NCBI GenBank assembly: GCA_011065225.1
Contig: JAAKFC010000109.1
Coordinates: forward strand, 1-5,536
From: Chlamydiota bacterium
GTDB lineage: Bacteria; Chlamydiota; Chlamydiia; Chlamydiales; Rhabdochlamydiaceae
Direction of reading: 5' to 3'
Length of the DNA stretch: 5,536 nt
In this document: piece by piece, positions 1 to 5,105 of the stretch
How positions within the stretch are numbered: the stretch's first letter is position 1
Layout of the letters: each line of letters starts with the position of its first letter
Translations under genes and position numbers: made by a program
Notes under the pieces: generated by a model
What the model was told of the DNA's origin: nothing
What the model saw: the letters and a program-made list of their open reading frames with translations, nothing else
The model's database searches: none

Positions 1-321
1 TTTCTCTACGGCTCTTACTTAAGGTTCATCGATGCTTCTGATACTGCAAAATATTATACCGGCTTGGGCCTCCGAGGAGGTGCTGCATGGGGGACTGAAA
101 ATCATGTCTTTGAAACTTCAGGTCTTTTCTCCGCTGGAAGAAGCTACTTGACAAAATCGGGATCTCGTCAGTTCTTTGAGATTAATCTCCATTGGCCTCG
201 CCTCGATCATTTCAATTATCCTGTCGCTTACAAACAAGTTTATGATGAAGTAAAATATAAAAAAACTTTTTTTAATTACCAGAATATTCAGTTTGCTGTC
301 TTCTATGGTTGGTTCTTTTAA
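1..321 (+). CDS. C-terminal part of a probable outer-membrane beta-barrel protein (5' end outside window)
   Basis: The reading frame is open from the first base to the TAA at 319-321, giving 106 residues, so the true start lies upstream; the internal TTG at 64 is not a credible start. The visible part has short alternating hydrophobic/polar stretches rich in aromatics and glycine, for example YYTGLGLRGGAAWG and RQFFEINLHW. It ends in QFAVFYGWFF, with a terminal phenylalanine and aromatics at alternating positions before it. That C-terminal pattern is the known recognition signal of proteins inserted by the BAM machinery, so I infer an outer-membrane barrel whose last strand is seen here. I do not recognise the specific family. 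The next gene starts 39 bases later on the same strand, consistent with co-transcription. It could instead be a surface protein that is not a barrel. Confidence 0.6.
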   Translation, partial: FLYGSYLRFIDASDTAKYYTGLGLRGGAAWGTENHVFETSGLFSAGRSYLTKSGSRQFFEINLHWPRLDHFNYPVAYKQVYDEVKYKKTFFNYQNIQFAVFYGWFF

Positions 322-360
322 TTGGAAAAGAATCGCGAATGAGGATAAGATTTACGGGTT

Positions 361-729
361 ATGCGTTGGTTAATAGGCATGGTGTTTTTGTGCTCTGGTC
401 TGCAAGGTAATTTGGCGGATATTAGAGGGACAGGGCAAACTTTTATCAATGAGACTCTTTTGGGTCAGGGGTTGATTTTTCAGATTATGCGCGATAATCT
501 CGAAGCTATTAAATGCGTAGATGGCCATAAGGTTTATTTGAAGGCGGATCAACTTGTCCCCAGCGAAGAGGGTATGCTGCTTGTCGGAGATGATTGCGAC
601 TCAATCCTGCTGACAAAGGTGTACTCGGATCAGTATGGTTGCTATATCAAGTCTTCCATGTTGTGCGCCAGTTGTGGCAGTGAGGTGTCCGATGAGGTGG
701 ATCAATGTATAAAAATTTGGAGTGAATGA
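361..729 (+). CDS. Small exported cysteine-rich protein of unknown function
   Basis: This 122-residue protein is not one I recognise. Residues 1-19 look like a short signal peptide: an Arg at position 2, the hydrophobic run WLIGMVFL, and a possible cleavage after GNLA (A19). C11 does not sit in a good lipobox, so I do not call it a lipoprotein. The mature part has six cysteines (52, 79, 94, 102, 105, 116), including a C-A-S-C pair at 102-105, which suggests disulfides in the periplasm. An in-frame stop at 346-348 makes ATG 361 the first start. The nearest purine-rich stretch (GAGG, 341-344) is far from it, so the ribosome site is weak; an ATG at 379 is possible but would cut into the signal peptide. 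The stop overlaps the next gene's start as ATGA (726-729), implying translational coupling to the acetyltransferase. Confidence 0.75.
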   Translation: MRWLIGMVFLCSGLQGNLADIRGTGQTFINETLLGQGLIFQIMRDNLEAIKCVDGHKVYLKADQLVPSEEGMLLVGDDCDSILLTKVYSDQYGCYIKSSMLCASCGSEVSDEVDQCIKIWSE

Positions 730-1166
730 TGAATGCTACGGTTTATGAAATTAAACATGCGCAAAGTGATGAGGAAATCAAGGGCTGCTTGGATCTTTTG
801 AAGCTTCTGCGACTTCATTTGGAAGAAGATGGGTTTGTGGAGAAGGTCCGTAGGCAGGAAGAAGAGGGCTATAAACTGATCTTCATTGCTGATGACGAGG
901 GTGTAAAGTCGGTCGCAGGTTATCGCATTGCTAACTTTTTGGCTTGGGGTAAGATCCTTTATGTCGATGATCTCATTACGCTTCCTGAAGCCAGGGGCAT
1001 CGGCTTCGGCACGCATTTGCTCAAATGGCTCAAGGGTGAAGCGAAAAAAAATGCGTGCGATGGCATTCATTTAGATACTGGTATCGAAAAAGATGATGCC
1101 CATCGGCTCTATTTGAATTTGGGAATGAAGATTGATGGTCTTCATCTTTCGATGACTCTTGATTAG
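726..1166 (+). CDS. GNAT-family N-acetyltransferase
   Basis: This 146-residue protein has the single-domain size of the Gcn5-related acetyltransferases, which move an acetyl group from acetyl-CoA to an amine. The central strand and pyrophosphate-binding loop are clear: ILYVDDLITLPEARGIGFG at residues 77-95, with the R-G-I-G-F-G loop at 90-95 followed by helix THLLKWLK. The later motif DDAHRLYLNLGM (123-134), with His126 and Tyr129, matches the usual C-terminal acetyl-CoA and substrate region. The N-terminal helices (about 14-35) are charged and leucine-rich, as in the substrate-side lobe. Two consecutive ATG codons (726 and 729) can serve as start; 726 gives an ATGA overlap with the upstream stop. 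The 3' end overlaps yidD by 8 bases. The substrate cannot be told from sequence; a small molecule or a protein N-terminus or lysine are both possible. Confidence 0.9.
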   Translation: MMNATVYEIKHAQSDEEIKGCLDLLKLLRLHLEEDGFVEKVRRQEEEGYKLIFIADDEGVKSVAGYRIANFLAWGKILYVDDLITLPEARGIGFGTHLLKWLKGEAKKNACDGIHLDTGIEKDDAHRLYLNLGMKIDGLHLSMTLD

Positions 1167-1365
1167 TTTTTTTATTTTTCTGATTCGTATCTATCAATGG
1201 ACTCTTAGCCCGCTTTTGGGCCGGAATTGTCGTTTTTATCCTTCTTGTTCGGAATATTGCGCACAGGCTCTGAAAAAGCATGGCGCATGGAAGGGCTTCT
1301 GGATGGGGCTTAAGCGTGTGTCGCGATGCGGCCCTTGGAGCAAGGGCGGCGTAGATGAAGTTTAA
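1159..1365 (+). CDS. yidD: Membrane protein insertion efficiency factor YidD
   Basis: This 68-residue protein matches YidD, a small inner-membrane-associated protein thought to help the YidC insertase. It has an N-terminal hydrophobic/amphipathic segment (residues 3-20), then the family signature GRNCRFYPSCSEY (21-33), AQALKKHGAWKG (35-46) and the ending RCGPWSKGGVDEV (56-68). The conserved cysteines are present at 24, 30 and 57, with an extra one at 34, and the length is typical. The frame has no ATG near its front. TTG at 1159 is the start that preserves the usual N-terminus; it lies within the last codons of the acetyltransferase gene, so translation is probably coupled, and there is no recognisable Shine-Dalgarno. 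In many bacteria yidD lies between rnpA and yidC; here it ends an acetyltransferase operon instead. No strong terminator follows. Confidence 0.93.
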   Translation: MISFFIFLIRIYQWTLSPLLGRNCRFYPSCSEYCAQALKKHGAWKGFWMGLKRVSRCGPWSKGGVDEV

Positions 1366-1383
1366 AAATTTATTTTTTCTGTA

Positions 1384-1413
1384 TTGACCTGAAATTAAAT
1401 AATTTTCTAAACT
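1384..1413 (+). promoter_or_regulatory. Candidate sigma70-type promoter for the 111-residue gene
   Basis: TTGACC at 1384-1389 matches the -35 consensus in five of six bases. After 18 bases comes TAAACT at 1408-1413, a weaker -10. A start site near 1420 would leave a leader of about 27 bases carrying the ribosome site. The spacer is very AT-rich, which also makes chance matches more likely. Confidence 0.45.
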
Positions 1414-1435
1414 ACTGCCACTTCAAATAAATCTC

Positions 1436-1441
1436 AGGAGG
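1436..1441 (+). promoter_or_regulatory. Perfect Shine-Dalgarno AGGAGG
   Basis: AGGAGG ends five bases before the ATG at 1447. It fixes the start of the 111-residue gene and is the strongest ribosome site in the window. Confidence 0.85.
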
Positions 1442-1446
1442 TTGGC

Positions 1447-1782
1447 ATGAGAGTAGCTGGAAAACATACAGAAGATGAAGCAAATAAATTTGTGAAAGAT
1501 CAGATAGACAATTGTCTTAAAAAGGGAGAATACGTTAGTAAAACTACAGCACAAGGTTTTATTCCCGTAGTCCTTGAGACAATTTCTTCAATACTGGGTT
1601 ATTTTGGTGTACCTGAAAGTATGCGATCCTTCTTGAAGGGAAAAGCGATTCAAAAAAGCGAACCAATGGTTGATGCATGTGTAGAGTCTACAAGTAAAGT
1701 TTCTAGAAATGCACTACACAAATCCGCGGATTCTTCCTTCTCAATTTATAACCGTATTGTCTCATGGATTCGGGGTAACTAA
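1447..1782 (+). CDS. Hypothetical helical protein, 111 aa
   Basis: I do not recognise this protein. The start is well supported by AGGAGG at 1436-1441 and an upstream promoter-like sequence, so I believe it is expressed. It is predicted mostly helical: a charged N-terminus (1-30), a moderately hydrophobic central stretch GFIPVVLETISSILGYFGV (37-55) that could touch or cross a membrane, then a Ser/Lys-rich helical tail ending in IVSWIRGN. There is no signal peptide and no catalytic motif is visible. It is the only plus-strand gene of the AT-rich block. Its last 21 bases overlap the 3' end of the convergent 176-residue gene, so each gene constrains the other's last codons and the two transcripts could interfere. 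GC in a sample line (1501-1560) is about 33%, well below the yidD gene next door. Confidence 0.75.
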   Translation: MRVAGKHTEDEANKFVKDQIDNCLKKGEYVSKTTAQGFIPVVLETISSILGYFGVPESMRSFLKGKAIQKSEPMVDACVESTSKVSRNALHKSADSSFSIYNRIVSWIRGN

Positions 1783-2292
1783 AATAGGGGAAGGTCTTAC
1801 TTTTCCATAATGCATCTGATACAGTTTGCGACCATCTGGAAGTCGCCGATCAAGTTGACCCGGGGAAGTTTTAAATTTCTTTTTGTATTGCATTTTAGTA
1901 TAATATTCAAATATATCATTGTCGCGTTTCCAATGAAACCGCGTTCCATAACCACAGTCTTTGATATTACTGATCCAATATTCAACTATTGCAAAAAACA
2001 AGCGTGTAAGACAATTTTTTTTGGCAGCTGATTTTTCGCTTTTAAGGTAAAGCTCATTAATTTTTTTTACTACTTTTTTCCCAAAAGATCGTTCTTCTTC
2101 ATCAAAATTTATGTTTTTATTTACTACCTTCATTGTATATATTGGTAATGAGTCTATGGGCAAACTACCAGAATATAATCCAACTGTTACATATCGATTT
2201 CCCCAAAATGAAACATCTGATTGGGCTCCATCCAAAAACTGATAAAAATCTTTAAAAGAAGAAATGTTATCTAAATTAATACTTATATCCAA
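1762..2292 (-). CDS. Hypothetical protein, 176 aa, second gene of a two-gene operon
   Basis: I do not recognise this protein. It starts at TTG 2290-2292, inside the last codons of the 459-residue gene (10-base overlap). The start is supported by AGGA (complement of 2297-2300) a few bases upstream. The protein is soluble-looking. The N-terminal region (1-55) is strand-rich (VSFWGNRYVTVGLYSG), a lysine-rich helix spans about 65-90, an aromatic hydrophobic helix LTRLFFAIVEYWI spans 95-107, and a basic tail follows with PGQLDRRLPDGRKLYQMHYG at 144-163 and a proline-rich end (RPSPILVTPNP). No catalytic signature or signal peptide is visible. Tight coupling to the 459-residue protein suggests that the two act together, for example as enzyme and partner or effector and chaperone or immunity protein; that is inference. 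Its 3' end overlaps the convergent 111-residue gene by 21 bases. Confidence 0.8.
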   Translation of the reverse strand: MDISINLDNISSFKDFYQFLDGAQSDVSFWGNRYVTVGLYSGSLPIDSLPIYTMKVVNKNINFDEEERSFGKKVVKKINELYLKSEKSAAKKNCLTRLFFAIVEYWISNIKDCGYGTRFHWKRDNDIFEYYTKMQYKKKFKTSPGQLDRRLPDGRKLYQMHYGKVRPSPILVTPNP

Positions 2293-3662
2293 TTTTTCCT
2301 ACAATGTGGTTTTTCTCTCAAAAGCTGACGATCTGAGGCTAAGAAAAATCTTACTATTGATGCTACTGATCTAATTCTACTTTTTTCTAATTCGATACCT
2401 GCTGCTTTTAACATCTCGACTGCCCAAGTAAAACAATTATCTGCACCTTTGCTACATATTGAATAGCGCCCGCCACATGCAAATTCCTTTGGTGGATTAC
2501 ATTCGCTTTTTTCGATTTTAAGACGAAGAGACTCTCCTTCCCAATACCGCTCTACTTTCCATATATGTGATCTTTTTTCATATCGAAGTTTTTTATTAGT
2601 AATATCAGCATATTTTACACTATTAGGACCATTAAATGCAGCTATTTCCATGAAATAGCTCCCCTCATCCATGCCCTCTATGACTATTTGGGCATGGTTG
2701 CCACAAGGCCCTTTATGACTAACTAAAGTTACACCCCAGAATAATTCACTTAATCTTACTCGACTATCAATCCGACTTTGACAGTTATTAGGCTCCAAAA
2801 CTAGCTTAAATCTTTTCCCATAAAATTTTAGATCTACAGGAGTAAATTTATTCAATGCATAGATAAAATACTGGTCTCTCTCTATGAGATTTAAGTGTTC
2901 ATCAGAATTTTCACGAGTCTTGCTTGATTTTTCTACATTCTTTGAATTAAAAGAGGCAGACATTCTTGTTTTTTTGTATTTTTCAAAAACTTCTATTCTT
3001 AAGCCTCTGAAAATCCTATTTTTGAAAATTTTAACTTTATAATCTCCCATATTCCATTTAGGTCTAAAGAAAATGGGTTCTTTCTTTCTGTTTAGGGCGA
3101 ATTCATATTTTTTAAACTTCTCACTTTGTCTTCTTAAACTATACTTATCTAATGAATTCGCACCAATTTTTCCATCAAGTATATTTTTTTGAAAATAAAA
3201 CCATCTTCGGCGATAGACTTTGTATTTGAGTTGGCCATCCTCTTCAAAAAATTCAACCTTGTTACCATTGACTTCGCGCTTAAAGACTGGTCGATGTTTA
3301 AAATTATGTAATGCATAAAGAAAGACAAATCCTGCTGCAACGGCAGCCAAAGATTTATTGTAGGATAAAATTGAACAATATGGGTTTCTCGAAAGAACAG
3401 AGCATCTTCGCGCTAAATTTCCATTCAACATATGGTAGGGAATAGCTGATAATATTGCTGTAAAAAAACATTTTCTAATGCCTTCGGTATTATTAAGCCC
3501 TAAACCTTCATCCACCAATTTCAAACCAAAATAGCCACCGACTACTCCATTAGCTATGTCAGATAAAAATTCGCTTGCTGGATCAAAAGCTTTTATACTA
3601 GAAGCAATTACCCCAGCTTCGAAAGCCATTTTTGTTAACCCAAGAACTGTATTTACAATCAT
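2283..3662 (-). CDS. Membrane-anchored protein with a predicted permuted papain-like (His...Cys) C-terminal domain
   Basis: This is a 459-residue protein. The first third is membrane-like: hydrophobic stretches at about 5-25, 36-50 and 65-78, and a clear transmembrane segment at about 104-119 (AAVAAGFVFLYALHNF). Residues 125-260 are very basic and aromatic, with alternating strand-like segments (KVYRRRWFYF, DYKVKIFKNRIF). The C-terminal domain carries GPCGNHAQIVIEGMDEG (318-334, with His323 and Glu329) and, 87 residues later, GADNCFTWAVEMLKAAGI (406-423, with Cys410 at the start of a helix). A His at the front of a strand followed later by Asn-Cys at a helix start is the order seen in circularly permuted papain-like folds (permuted NlpC/P60, LRAT and PPPDE groups), so a thiol hydrolase or acyltransferase is my inference. 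ATG 3662 has only a weak purine-rich AGAGA upstream. The gene overlaps the downstream 176-residue gene by 10 bases. AT-rich, unlike the flanking genes. Confidence 0.82.
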   Translation of the reverse strand: MIVNTVLGLTKMAFEAGVIASSIKAFDPASEFLSDIANGVVGGYFGLKLVDEGLGLNNTEGIRKCFFTAILSAIPYHMLNGNLARRCSVLSRNPYCSILSYNKSLAAVAAGFVFLYALHNFKHRPVFKREVNGNKVEFFEEDGQLKYKVYRRRWFYFQKNILDGKIGANSLDKYSLRRQSEKFKKYEFALNRKKEPIFFRPKWNMGDYKVKIFKNRIFRGLRIEVFEKYKKTRMSASFNSKNVEKSSKTRENSDEHLNLIERDQYFIYALNKFTPVDLKFYGKRFKLVLEPNNCQSRIDSRVRLSELFWGVTLVSHKGPCGNHAQIVIEGMDEGSYFMEIAAFNGPNSVKYADITNKKLRYEKRSHIWKVERYWEGESLRLKIEKSECNPPKEFACGGRYSICSKGADNCFTWAVEMLKAAGIELEKSRIRSVASIVRFFLASDRQLLREKPHCRKNWI

Positions 3663-3694
3663 TACTTCATTCTCTTAATAAAAAACCACCTAGC

Positions 3695-3728
3695 ATAAAA
3701 AACAAAAACCTCACAAAAATCGGTTTTT
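3695..3728 (-). terminator. Weak candidate intrinsic terminator after the 94-residue gene
   Basis: On the minus strand, AAAAACC (complement of 3722-3728) pairs with GGTTTTT (complement of 3704-3710) across an 11-base loop, followed by G and six T. The stem has only two G-C pairs, so it is weak. It is placed where the small upstream gene should end and 40-odd bases before the 459-residue gene. The arms are A/T runs, so it could act in both directions or be chance. Confidence 0.3.
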
Positions 3729-3735
3729 TATGTTT

Positions 3736-3771
3736 GTTACATAATCTCATCTCATTTAAATGAGTTACATA
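3736..3771. repeat. 14-bp perfect palindrome bracketed by 8-bp direct repeats
   Basis: CTCATTTAAATGAG at 3751-3764 reads the same on both strands. GTTACATA occurs at 3736-3743 and again at 3764-3771. The second copy covers the stop codon and last codons of the 94-residue gene. The palindrome has no loop and no strong T tract, so it is a better candidate for a dimeric protein-binding site than for a terminator. Confidence 0.5.
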
Positions 3772-4049
3772 GGCACGTAGCGAAAAAATCTGTTGTAGGT
3801 CATTTTTGCTACAGCGTAGGTGGCAAGAACAAAGAAAAATGTGTTCGCTCCTTGCTTATAATTCTCATTTTCAAAAAGCATGCTATAAAAAATTGTTGCA
3901 CATTTGTTTGCAGCATAAAAATTGGTAAAAAGGTGCTCGGGTGATCTCGCTTCTTTAAACTCAAAAAAAGGACAGCAGAATCCTCCGAAGAGGCTTCCCC
4001 ATAATGCAGTTTTCATCAAGGAAGGCATTTTGGGTAAAACTATGTTCAA
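3765..4049 (-). CDS. Small two-helix membrane protein, 94 aa, possibly a remnant
   Basis: I do not recognise this protein. It has two hydrophobic segments, about 13-29 (KTALWGSLFGGFCCPFF) and 68-82 (ANTFFFVLATYAVAK), separated by a polar loop with FTNFYAANKCATIFY, so it is probably an inner-membrane hairpin. The start is uncertain: TTG at 4049 is the first possible one after the in-frame TGA at 4056-4058, and ATG codons at residues 8 and 12 are alternatives. None has a good Shine-Dalgarno. Upstream, another frame carries a 26-residue peptide with a real-looking N-terminus (4103-4183), and a T7 tract lies inside this gene at 3963-3969. The gene may therefore be the 3' part of a longer, frameshifted gene. 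It shares the low GC and N-terminal hydrophobicity of its neighbours. Confidence 0.5.
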   Translation of the reverse strand: MNIVLPKMPSLMKTALWGSLFGGFCCPFFEFKEARSPEHLFTNFYAANKCATIFYSMLFENENYKQGANTFFFVLATYAVAKMTYNRFFRYVPM

Positions 4050-4343
4050 AGGAAGTCATCGTCATAATGAGGAAACTGGTAAACGATAATAGCTCTACTT
4101 CCTCAAAAAAACACCGACACAAAAGACATCGCCATTGCCCATGCTAGAGTTTTTTCTTGAAAGCTCAAATCTTCAATTTCCATGCATTTTTAGTGTAAAA
4201 TAAAATTTATTTTTAGTACGAGTTATTTTTTTGGACCATTTTTTGGTTGCTTTGCCCTCTCTCTGGGTCTAGTTCTAAGCCACTCATTTGATTGAACATT
4301 TTATTTAGGATGATTTCTTTTATTCAATGCGATAGAAAGCAAG
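4050..4343. other. 294-bp AT-rich gap with small minus-strand frames, no secure gene
   Basis: No convincing gene, RNA or strong terminator is visible. Two short minus-strand frames stand out. One runs from ATG 4299 to TAA 4213 (28 codons, MFNQMSGLELDPERGQ...) and has no ribosome site. The other runs from ATG 4183 to TGA 4103 (26 codons). It begins with an acidic stretch, MEIEDLSFQEK, then a hydrophobic AWAMAMSFVSVFF, and stops just after a T7 tract. Both look more like protein fragments than random sequence, so the gap may hold decayed coding sequence between the NADAR gene and the 94-residue gene. Confidence 0.4.
4103..4183 (-). pseudogene. 26-codon frame resembling the N-terminus of a membrane protein
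   Basis: The translation has an acidic start (MEIEDLSFQEK), then about fifteen hydrophobic residues ending in VSVFF, then TGA right after seven T (4111 down to 4105). Skipping one base in the T tract opens a frame that runs to a second T7 tract at 3969-3963. Skipping one more base there joins the frame of the 94-residue gene. This could be a broken gene or an independent micro-protein. No Shine-Dalgarno precedes the ATG. Confidence 0.25.
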
Positions 4344-5021
4344 TTAGTTAAAGTAAAAACCTGATTTCAAAGTACTATAGAATTCATTTAGTTCTTTAGG
4401 GCGATCAACAACTCCATTGCCACCACAAGCTTGTCGTATCTTCATAAGGGCTATACCGAGCATATTTGCTCCTTCTCCATCAAAATCATCTGACCAATCC
4501 CTATCTTGATCTTTTTTCGGAGCATGATATACGAGATAGGTTTTGCCCGTGGCCAATAGACATTCTTTCATATCTTCACGATCAATAAATTTATATCTAT
4601 GAGCTTTTTCCATTTCTTTAATTTTATTTTCAACTTCAGTAGTGTTATTGTTTCCTCGACAAGTGAGTTGTTTTTCTTTTAAAAATGCATTTACAGTAGA
4701 GTAATATTTATTATTTTCATCAAAGAGTCCATGTTGATAATCATTGCTCAAGAAAAAAAATTTATTGTGTTCAGTTTCTTCATCAGAAAAAAATAAATAC
4801 GGCTTTGTAGAAACCATTCTCTGAATTAGCTCTACAGACTTATCAAGCCCAGACTGAACGGGCTCGCGGTTGACTTGTGGCAATCCAGAACGTATTATTG
4901 CTACTACATATAATCCGACTGCTGCCAAAATTGTTGTTTTTCCATAATTACTGATGAAGCTAGTTACTCCTTCACAAAAAGGAATATAAGAACATGTTTG
5001 CGAAAGAAATGAAACTGTCAT
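4344..5021 (-). CDS. Membrane-anchored divergent NADAR (YbiA-like) domain protein
   Basis: This 225-residue protein has a transmembrane segment at about 29-44 (TTILAAVGLYVVAII) after a short N-terminus with two cysteines, then a NADAR domain at about 75-198. Recognisable family blocks are PYLFFS...FFFLSN (74-93), YYSTVNAFLKEK (106-117), HRYKFIDREDMKECLLATGKT (141-161), DRDWSDD (173-179) and GEGANMLGIALMKIR (182-196). NADAR proteins such as E. coli YbiA are N-glycosidases on riboflavin-pathway intermediates, and some remove ADP-ribose from guanine in DNA. Two departures are visible. The usual (T)-x-E-H motif reads T-V-N-A (109-112), so the conserved Glu and His are lost. The stretch between that motif and KF144 is also about 20 residues shorter than in YbiA. 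It may be inactive, an ADP-ribose binder, or of altered chemistry. ATG 5021 follows AAGGGGG; a promoter lies at 5076-5105. Confidence 0.85.
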   Translation of the reverse strand: MTVSFLSQTCSYIPFCEGVTSFISNYGKTTILAAVGLYVVAIIRSGLPQVNREPVQSGLDKSVELIQRMVSTKPYLFFSDEETEHNKFFFLSNDYQHGLFDENNKYYSTVNAFLKEKQLTCRGNNNTTEVENKIKEMEKAHRYKFIDREDMKECLLATGKTYLVYHAPKKDQDRDWSDDFDGEGANMLGIALMKIRQACGGNGVVDRPKELNEFYSTLKSGFYFN

Positions 5022-5038
5022 AAGGCCCCCTTTTTTTT
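5022..5038 (-). promoter_or_regulatory. Ribosome site formed by an A8-G5 homopolymer junction
   Basis: On the minus strand, eight A (complement of 5031-5038) run into five G (complement of 5026-5030), then CCTT and the ATG at 5021. The AAGGGGG part is a usable Shine-Dalgarno at about five bases spacing and decides the start. Slippage in either run would change its strength or spacing. Confidence 0.6.
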
Positions 5039-5050
5039 AGGCATGCTTAA
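5037..5050. repeat. Near-perfect 14-bp palindrome in the leader of the NADAR gene
   Basis: TTAGGCATGCTTAA is symmetric except for one G/T pair. It lies between the predicted transcription start and the ribosome site, where an operator could sit. It may also be chance. Confidence 0.3.
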
Positions 5051-5075
5051 TGTACTCTAAATTTATATAGTAAAA

Positions 5076-5105
5076 ATTAAACTACACAACCAAAATTACT
5101 GTCAA
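5076..5105 (-). promoter_or_regulatory. Sigma70-type promoter for the NADAR gene
   Basis: On the minus strand, a perfect TTGACA (complement of 5100-5105) is followed after 18 bases by TTTAAT (complement of 5076-5081), which matches five of six bases of the -10. The predicted start, near 5069, gives a leader of about 48 bases. The -35 sits only 10 bases past the LysM gene's stop, so the NADAR gene likely has its own promoter rather than depending on read-through. Confidence 0.6.

Noticed and set aside
702..1281. Minus-strand open frames opposite the acetyltransferase and yidD
   Set aside because: Both plus-strand genes are recognised families, so the opposite frames are shadows.
1721..1732. 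12-bp perfect palindrome AATCCGCGGATT
   Set aside because: It lies inside the 111-aa coding region with no T tract on either strand, so there is no support for a terminator or operator beyond the symmetry.
1785..1807. Possible hairpin GGGGAAG...CTTTTCC at the convergent gene ends
   Set aside because: The stem needs two G-T pairs and no T run follows, so it is not convincing as a terminator.
1810..2031. Plus-strand open frame of 73 codons
   Set aside because: It lies opposite the well-supported 176-aa minus-strand gene, has no Shine-Dalgarno and looks like an antisense shadow.
3149..3340. 63-codon minus-strand frame inside the 459-aa gene
   Set aside because: It is nested in a long open gene in another frame with no independent ribosome site.
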